A stretch of 64,000 nucleotides of DNA from Hymenobacter glacieicola (GTDB lineage: Bacteria > Bacteroidota > Bacteroidia > Cytophagales > Hymenobacteraceae): the NCBI RefSeq assembly GCF_014640315.1, contig NZ_BMGS01000010.1, positions 1-64,000 on the forward strand. Reading direction: 5' to 3'. The stretch's first letter is position 1, and each line of letters starts with the position of its first letter. The translations under genes were made by a program, and so were the position numbers. Shown piece after piece: positions 59,221-64,000 of the stretch. The notes beneath the pieces were generated by a model. The model was not told where the DNA came from and did not search any database. It worked only from the letters and a program-made list of their open reading frames with translations.

Positions 59221-60291
59221 ATGACTACTCTTGGTATTCTTCTGGTGCTGGTGTTGCTGCTGGTCGTGTTTGGCCTGCTGTTCCGCCTCCAGATTCTAAC
59301 TTCTATTTTTTCGGGTAGCTCAACCCGGGAAGTAGGGGTTAGCAACCGCGTAAACGCCATTCTTTTCATCATTTTCCTAGTTGTTGGCGGAGCAGCCTTT
59401 GCTTGGTCCTTTGTTGACAACTACGACAAGATGAACCCGCCCATTGCTTCTGTGCACGGTCATGCTACCGAGCGGATGTTCTGGACCACTATGATTATTC
59501 TGGGCATTGTATTTACGCTGACTCAGATTCTGCTGTTCGTGTATTCCTACAAGTACCAGCACAAGGAAGGTCGTCGCGCCTTCTTCTTCCCGCACAACAA
59601 CAAAATCGAGGTAATCTGGACGCTGATTCCTGCCATTGTAATGGCTGGTCTAGTGTTCGCCGGTTGGAAAGAGTGGACCCGCATTACTGGCCCGGCCCCG
59701 AAGGACGCCGTGGTAGTAGAGGTGATGGGTAAGCAGTTTAACTGGTTGGTTCGTTACCCCGGCCGCGACCAGAAGCTTGGCGTCGTAAACTATCGTCTGA
59801 TTGACGCTACTAACGAGTTCGGCTTTGACTTAAGCGACCAGAACGGTATCGACGATTTTGTGGCACCTGAAATTCACGTTCCCAAGGGTCACCCGGTGTT
59901 GTTGAAGATTCGTTCACGCGACGTATTGCACGCTGTATACATGCCGCACTTCCGCGTGCAGATGTACGCTGTACCTGGTATGCCGACCAAATTCTGGTTC
60001 ACGCCAACCATGACCACGGACGAGATGCGCGCACAAACTGGCAACCCGAAATTCACTTATGAGTTGGCTTGCAACCAGATTTGCGGTCGTGGCCACTTTG
60101 CTATGAAGCTGAACATTGTGGTGGATGAACCAGACGACTATGTTGCTTGGTTTGCTCAGCAGAAATCCTTCTCGGCGCAAAACCCGGATGTGCTGGCTAG
60201 CTTTAAACAGAAGTCGAATAAACTGGTTGAGAAAGCAACTACCCCAGCTGCCGCTGCTGTAGTTCCTGCAACAGCTAAGGCTTCGCTCTAA
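59221..60291 (+). CDS. coxB: Cytochrome c oxidase subunit II
   Basis: Membrane-anchored CuA subunit of 356 residues that receives electrons for the aa3-type oxidase. The ATG at 59221 is chosen because the extension back to 59149 crosses the intergenic hairpin. There are three hydrophobic stretches, one more than in the usual two-helix COX2 (about 2-24, 45-66, 87-112), then the cupredoxin domain. Its CuA site ELACNQICGRGHFAMK has both Cys, the His and the Met, and the earlier His is in RDVLHAVYMPHFRVQ. There is no cytochrome c fusion at the C-terminus, consistent with direct delivery from the ACIII cytochromes. coxA follows after 25 bases. Confidence 0.94.
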   Translation: MTTLGILLVLVLLLVVFGLLFRLQILTSIFSGSSTREVGVSNRVNAILFIIFLVVGGAAFAWSFVDNYDKMNPPIASVHGHATERMFWTTMIILGIVFTLTQILLFVYSYKYQHKEGRRAFFFPHNNKIEVIWTLIPAIVMAGLVFAGWKEWTRITGPAPKDAVVVEVMGKQFNWLVRYPGRDQKLGVVNYRLIDATNEFGFDLSDQNGIDDFVAPEIHVPKGHPVLLKIRSRDVLHAVYMPHFRVQMYAVPGMPTKFWFTPTMTTDEMRAQTGNPKFTYELACNQICGRGHFAMKLNIVVDEPDDYVAWFAQQKSFSAQNPDVLASFKQKSNKLVEKATTPAAAAVVPATAKASL

Positions 60292-60316
60292 TCTCATTTA
60301 ATTGCACGCTTCTACT

Positions 60317-62176
60317 ATGGCTGCTAATCTTCCTACTCAAGCGCAAGTGCAAGGCGGCGCCGGTGTAACCGAGCCGGGCATTTCGCATGACGAGCACGCG
60401 CACCACGACGAGCACCACGAGCAGAGCTTTCTGCAGAAGTACATCTTCAGCACTGACCATAAAGTAATTGCCAAGCAATTCCTGATTACAGGTATTATCT
60501 GGGCTATTATTGGTGGTACGCTGTCGAGCCTCTTCCGTCTGCAGTTAGGCTGGCCTGAATCCACCTTCGAATGGCTTTCGCCTTTCTTGGGTAAATGGAT
60601 TGAAGCCGGTAAGCTGAACCCAGAGTTCTACTTGGCGTTGGTGACGATGCACGGCACTATCATGGTGTTCTTCGTGCTGACGGCTGGTTTGTCGGGTACA
60701 TTCTCTAACTTCCTCATTCCGCTGCAAATTGGTGCCCGTGATATGGCTTCGGGCTTCATGAACATGCTCTCGTACTGGTTCTTCTTTGCTTCCAGTGTGG
60801 TTATGTTCGTTTCGCTGTTCCTGGAAACGGGTCCTGCCTCTGCTGGTTGGACAATCTATCCTCCGCTGAGCGCTTTGCCCCAGGCTATTCCCGGCTCAGG
60901 TGCTGGCCAGACGTTCTGGTTGGTGTCTATGGCGCTGTTCATTGTTTCGCAGTTGCTAGGTGGTGTTAACTACATTACCACGGTTATCAACCTGCGTACT
61001 CAAGGCATGAGCATGAGCAAATTGCCGCTCACCATCTGGGCCTTCTTCTTGACGGCTATCCTTGGGTTGCTTTCGTTCCCAGTGCTGTTCTCAGCAGCCT
61101 TGTTGCTGATCTTCGACCGTAGCTTCGGTACATCGTTCTTCCTCTCTGACATCTATATTGCTGGCCAGGCACTGCCTAACACGGGTGGTTCACCTATCTT
61201 GTTCCAGCACTTGTTCTGGTTCCTGGGTCACCCTGAGGTGTACATCGTAATCATGCCTGCCATGGGTATGGTGTCCGAAATTCTGGCTACGAATGCTCGT
61301 AAGCCTATCTTCGGCTACCGCGCTATGATTGGCTCCCTGTTGGGTATTTCGCTGCTCTCCTTCATTGTATGGGCTCACCATATGTTCGTGACGGGTATGA
61401 ACCCCTTCTTGGGTTCGGTCTTCATGTTCTTGACGCTCATCATTGCTGTGCCTTCGGCCGTAAAGACCTTTAACTGGCTGGCAACTCTGTGGCGTGGTAA
61501 CATCCGCTTCACGTCGGCCATGTTGTTCTCCATTGGCTTCGTGTCGCTGTTCATTGCTGGTGGTCTAACGGGTATTGTACTGGGCAATGCCGCCCTGGAC
61601 ATCCAGATGCACAACACGTACTTTGTGGTAGCTCACTTCCACTTAGTAATGGGTTCGTCGGCTTTCTTTGGTTTGTTCGCCGGTGTGTATCACTGGTTCC
61701 CCAAGATGTTCGGCCGCATGCTGGACGAGAAGCTGGGCTACGTACACTTCTGGTTGACTTTCCTCGGGGTATATCTGGTGTTCTTGCCGATGCACTACGT
61801 TGGTATTGCCGGTTTCCCCCGTCGTTACTACGCTTGGACGGGCTTTGATTCCTTCAGCCAGTTTGCTGACCTGAACAAGTTTATCTCGGCTGCTGCCATC
61901 ATTGCCTTCTTCGCGCAGTTTGTCTTTATCTTCAACTTCTTCTACAGCATCTTCCGGGGCCGTCGGGCCACCGAGAACCCCTGGAACTCGACGACGCTAG
62001 AGTGGACGACGCCGGTAGTACCTGGCCACGGCAACTGGCCCGGCGCAATTCCGGCCGTACACCGCTGGCCCTACGACTACAGCAAGCCTGGGGCCGCTGA
62101 GGATTTCATTCCCCAGCACATACCATACTCGCAGACGCAGTCGTCGAACCTGCCGTACGAGAAAGAAATGGAATAA
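60317..62176 (+). CDS. coxA: Cytochrome c oxidase subunit I
   Basis: Catalytic subunit (619 residues, twelve or more helices) that reduces oxygen at the heme a3-CuB centre and pumps protons. Heme a ligand His lies in TMHGTIMVFFVLT; the CuB and Tyr site is HPEVYIVIMPAMGMVSE, with HHMFVTGM as the next CuB His pair; the heme a3/a His pair is in VVAHFHLVMGSSAFF. The His-rich N-terminus (HDEHAHHDEHHEQ) is not conserved. The ATG at 60317 is chosen over the TTG at 60302. A strong terminator follows, so ctaA starts its own transcript. Confidence 0.97.
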   Translation: MAANLPTQAQVQGGAGVTEPGISHDEHAHHDEHHEQSFLQKYIFSTDHKVIAKQFLITGIIWAIIGGTLSSLFRLQLGWPESTFEWLSPFLGKWIEAGKLNPEFYLALVTMHGTIMVFFVLTAGLSGTFSNFLIPLQIGARDMASGFMNMLSYWFFFASSVVMFVSLFLETGPASAGWTIYPPLSALPQAIPGSGAGQTFWLVSMALFIVSQLLGGVNYITTVINLRTQGMSMSKLPLTIWAFFLTAILGLLSFPVLFSAALLLIFDRSFGTSFFLSDIYIAGQALPNTGGSPILFQHLFWFLGHPEVYIVIMPAMGMVSEILATNARKPIFGYRAMIGSLLGISLLSFIVWAHHMFVTGMNPFLGSVFMFLTLIIAVPSAVKTFNWLATLWRGNIRFTSAMLFSIGFVSLFIAGGLTGIVLGNAALDIQMHNTYFVVAHFHLVMGSSAFFGLFAGVYHWFPKMFGRMLDEKLGYVHFWLTFLGVYLVFLPMHYVGIAGFPRRYYAWTGFDSFSQFADLNKFISAAAIIAFFAQFVFIFNFFYSIFRGRRATENPWNSTTLEWTTPVVPGHGNWPGAIPAVHRWPYDYSKPGAAEDFIPQHIPYSQTQSSNLPYEKEME

Positions 62177-62198
62177 GTGCTTCGAGCACTAGCCTTCT

Positions 62199-62232
62199 AA
62201 AACGGGCCGCTGTACTAACGGCGGCCCGTTTT
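62199..62232 (+). terminator. Terminator of the act-cox operon
   Basis: aaaacgggccgc (62199-62210) pairs perfectly with gcggcccgtttt (62221-62232) over 12 bp, ending in a T tract. Confidence 0.9.
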
Positions 62233-62301
62233 ATTTGCCTGCAGAAAGGGAAATCCGGACCGGCCGAGCCGAGCCGAATTTCCCTTTGGCTTTTAAGCAA
62301 A

Positions 62302-62319
62302 AAACCGCTTCGGCGGTTT
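62302..62319 (-). repeat. aaaccgc-TTCG-gcggttt hairpin upstream of ctaA
   Basis: A 7-bp stem with a TTCG tetraloop, preceded by A tracts on the plus strand. As a terminator it would face left, but no leftward gene is present there. Its role is unclear. Confidence 0.5.
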
Positions 62320-62329
62320 GTAAAGTAGA

Positions 62330-62337
62330 TACTTTCG
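62330..62337 (+). promoter_or_regulatory. -7-like box TACTTTCG of ctaA
   Basis: One mismatch to TAnnTTTG, identical to the box before gcvT, 16 bases before the ATG at 62354. Confidence 0.4.
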
Positions 62338-62353
62338 CCTAGTAACGTTGAGC

Positions 62354-63436
62354 ATGTCAGCCCCCATATTCGTACGCCGCTTTCGCTTTGTTGGAATCCT
62401 GACGGTAGCGGCCGTGTACGTTCTAATTCTGGTTGGTGGTATTGTCCGGAGCACTGGTTCCGGCATGGGCTGCCCCGATTGGCCGAAATGCTTTGGTACC
62501 TGGGTGCCACCTACCCACATTAGCCAGCTTCCGGCCAATTATAAAGAAGTGTACACCGCCCAACGAGTCGAGAAGAACAAGAAGCTGGCGGCGAAGCTGG
62601 AACGTATGGGTTTTCACCAAGTGGCCGGCGACATTTTCGCTCATCCAACGCAGTACATCGAAACTGACTTTAACCCGGTCAAAACGTGGATCGAGTACGT
62701 AAACCGGCTGGTAGGAGCCCTAATTGGCGTGTTCGTATTCGGCACGGTGTTATTTGCCTTGCCGTACTGGCGCCGCGACCGAGCAGTTTTCTGGCTGGCA
62801 TTTGCATCTTTTCTGTTAACCGGCGTGCAGGGCTGGTTGGGCTCACTGGTCGTTTCCACGAACCTGCTGCCGATTATGGTAACAATTCACATGGGTTTGG
62901 CCCTGGTAATTGTAGCCATGCTGCTGTACGCCGTTGACCGGTCGCAGCGGGGGCGGGAAGTCGTGGTTCAACCCGTGCGGGAGGTAGCAGGCCTAGCCGG
63001 CGTCTTGTGGGTGGCCGTGTTGCTTACCTTCTGCCAGATTGTGCTGGGTACGCAGGTGCGGGAGCAGATTGACTTGGTTGCTTCAGCGGCCAACTACCTA
63101 GATCGGGGCAGCTGGGTAGAACAGCTTGGTAACGTGTTCCGCTTACACCGTTCTTTTTCGGCGCTGCTGCTAGTGCTAAATCTGTATCTGGCGTATCGAC
63201 TGTACACGTTGCCCTCGCGCCGTTTGCACGGTTTAGCTACGGCTATTCTGGTGTTGATAGGAGGGGAAATACTAGCGGGCGTTGTTTTAGCTTACTTCTC
63301 TTTTCCGGCTGCGGTACAGCCTATTCACCTTACGCTGGCTACCCTGCTCTTTGGCGCTCAGTTTTTAGCGGTAGTAGCGTATCGGCAGGCCACGAAGTTG
63401 CGGCGGCAGGTGGCTACTCCGGCCGTTGTTGCGTAA
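62354..63436 (+). CDS. ctaA: Heme A synthase (COX15/CtaA family)
   Basis: Membrane monooxygenase of 360 residues that oxidises the C8 methyl of heme O to the formyl group of heme A, needed by the coxA product. Eight hydrophobic helices are visible. Conserved parts: RSTGSGMGCPDWPKCFG near the start, FNPVKTWIEYVNRLVGALIG with the heme-ligand region, TGVQGWLGSLVVSTNL, VLGTQVREQIDL and the His pair HRSFSA and IHLTLATLL. The ATG at 62354 is chosen over the TTG at 62348. Its stop codon overlaps the ctaB promoter box. Confidence 0.93.
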   Translation: MSAPIFVRRFRFVGILTVAAVYVLILVGGIVRSTGSGMGCPDWPKCFGTWVPPTHISQLPANYKEVYTAQRVEKNKKLAAKLERMGFHQVAGDIFAHPTQYIETDFNPVKTWIEYVNRLVGALIGVFVFGTVLFALPYWRRDRAVFWLAFASFLLTGVQGWLGSLVVSTNLLPIMVTIHMGLALVIVAMLLYAVDRSQRGREVVVQPVREVAGLAGVLWVAVLLTFCQIVLGTQVREQIDLVASAANYLDRGSWVEQLGNVFRLHRSFSALLLVLNLYLAYRLYTLPSRRLHGLATAILVLIGGEILAGVVLAYFSFPAAVQPIHLTLATLLFGAQFLAVVAYRQATKLRRQVATPAVVA

Positions 63437-63441
63437 CTTTG
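63434..63441 (+). promoter_or_regulatory. -7 box TAACTTTG of ctaB
   Basis: Perfect TAnnTTTG that begins with the TAA stop codon of ctaA. It lies 49 bases before the ctaB ATG. No -33 TTTG is seen at the usual distance. Confidence 0.5.
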
Positions 63442-63490
63442 CGGCCCCGTTTGGCGGATTTTCTCGCCGCACACTCTGTTCCACCCGTTG

Positions 63491-64000
63491 ATGAGTAAGG
63501 CTAGGGCTTTTTTCCAGTTACTTAAATTCCGCTTAGCGCTTACGGTGGCCTTTTCCAGCGCCATTGGCTACTTGCTGGGCGCCCACGAGCTGAACTGGGG
63601 ACGAGCGGCGTTGGTGATGCTGGGGGGCCTAGCTATTACAGGGTCGGCTAATACCATCAACCAGATTTTCGAGATAGATCTGGACAAAATGATGAAGCGC
63701 ACGGCCCAGCGGCCACTGCCTTTGGGAATCTTAAGCGTTCGGGAAGCCTGGGTATTCACAGTTGTCCTGGGGGTAGCAGGGCTGGCTTTGTTGGCTTACT
63801 TTTTCAATCCTGTAGCAGCTGCTCTGTCCCTGATATCCCTGATTTTATACGGTTTCATCTACACCCCCCTCAAAACCATTTCGCCTATTTGCGTGGCGGT
63901 GGGAGCCATACCAGGCGGTATGCCGCCGCTAATTGGCTGGGTGGCCGCCACGGGCTTCCTGGGCTTGGAAGGATGGATTTTGTTTGGAATCCAGTTTATG
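63491..64000 (+). CDS. ctaB: Protoheme IX farnesyltransferase (heme O synthase), cut by the window end
   Basis: UbiA-family prenyltransferase that adds farnesyl to heme B, giving heme O, the substrate of ctaA. Only the first 170 codons are in the window and no stop is reached. The opening MSKARAFFQLLKFRLALTVA is followed by the first prenyl-diphosphate site NQIFEIDLDKMMKRTAQRPL (the usual NDYFDREIDxxMxRT pattern with Glu in place of the first Asp). The later YTPLKTISPICVAVGAIPGG has the YTxxLK motif of the family. It follows ctaA by 54 bases, with a possible own promoter. Confidence 0.93.
   Translation, partial: MSKARAFFQLLKFRLALTVAFSSAIGYLLGAHELNWGRAALVMLGGLAITGSANTINQIFEIDLDKMMKRTAQRPLPLGILSVREAWVFTVVLGVAGLALLAYFFNPVAAALSLISLILYGFIYTPLKTISPICVAVGAIPGGMPPLIGWVAATGFLGLEGWILFGIQFM

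Noticed and set aside
1..64000. Defence, toxin-antitoxin, prophage or biosynthetic cluster
   Set aside because: I looked for nucleases, integrases, transposases, reverse transcriptases, NRPS/PKS and paired small ORFs and found none. The MazG-like protein is a housekeeping nucleotide pyrophosphohydrolase, not a toxin partner here.

Overview
The window is chromosomal DNA from a member of the Bacteroidota, most likely the Cytophagales (Hymenobacter or a close relative). Support for this: two SusC/SusD pairs, the Bacteroidota-specific -7 promoter motif TAnnTTTG upstream of many genes, a Bacteroidota-type alternative complex III operon, high GC (except in the susCD genes and one intergenic region), and weak Shine-Dalgarno sequences. 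The genus is inferred, not proven. No tRNA, rRNA, CRISPR array, insertion sequence or phage gene was seen.

Layout. 1-4821: SusC/SusD pair 1, closed by a perfect 22-bp terminator. 4990-13830: mostly leftward housekeeping genes: prfB with a programmed +1 frameshift, ilvE, a PduO-type cobalamin adenosyltransferase, an ABC ATPase, a large membrane/TPR protein, gatC, plsC and a NUDIX hydrolase. 13999-14157: a possible small RNA. 14272-15275: a small protein and rnhB. 15492-17922: a leftward signalling operon (zinc-binding CZB protein, CHASE3 histidine kinase, single-domain response regulator). 18165-26902: gcvT, a large palindromic repeat, comB, an XRE/ScfR-like regulator, mltG, a GT-C-like membrane protein, dtd, a MazG-like gene and RNase D. 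27123-31795: SusC/SusD pair 2 with a possible attenuated leader. 31806-41540: hypothetical genes, a CocE/NonD hydrolase, an M14 metallopeptidase, queA and an exported methyltransferase-like protein. 41556-48688: priA, a DUF255 thioredoxin protein and a GSCFA protein with a long low-complexity tail. 48984-50083: rpsF-rpsR-rplI. 50385-64000: the respiratory cluster.

The respiratory cluster is the main functional unit. actA-actB-actC-actD-actE-actF (alternative complex III, quinol:cytochrome c/oxidase oxidoreductase) is followed without a strong terminator by coxB and coxA of an aa3-type oxidase, then, after a terminator, by ctaA and ctaB, which make its heme A. Together they form an electron path from menaquinol to oxygen. 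The operon starts from a very good Bacteroidota promoter (TTTG-N19-TACATTTG) divergent from the ribosomal protein operon.

I found no clear new defence or mobile system. The best leads for something undescribed are the CZB/kinase/regulator operon, the small RNA candidate near 14.0-14.16 kb, the TAnnTTTG boxes lying 5-6 bases from start codons (near-leaderless mRNAs), hairpins inside the respiratory operon, the terminator in the susC2 leader, and the GSCFA protein's basic, RNA-binding-like tail.
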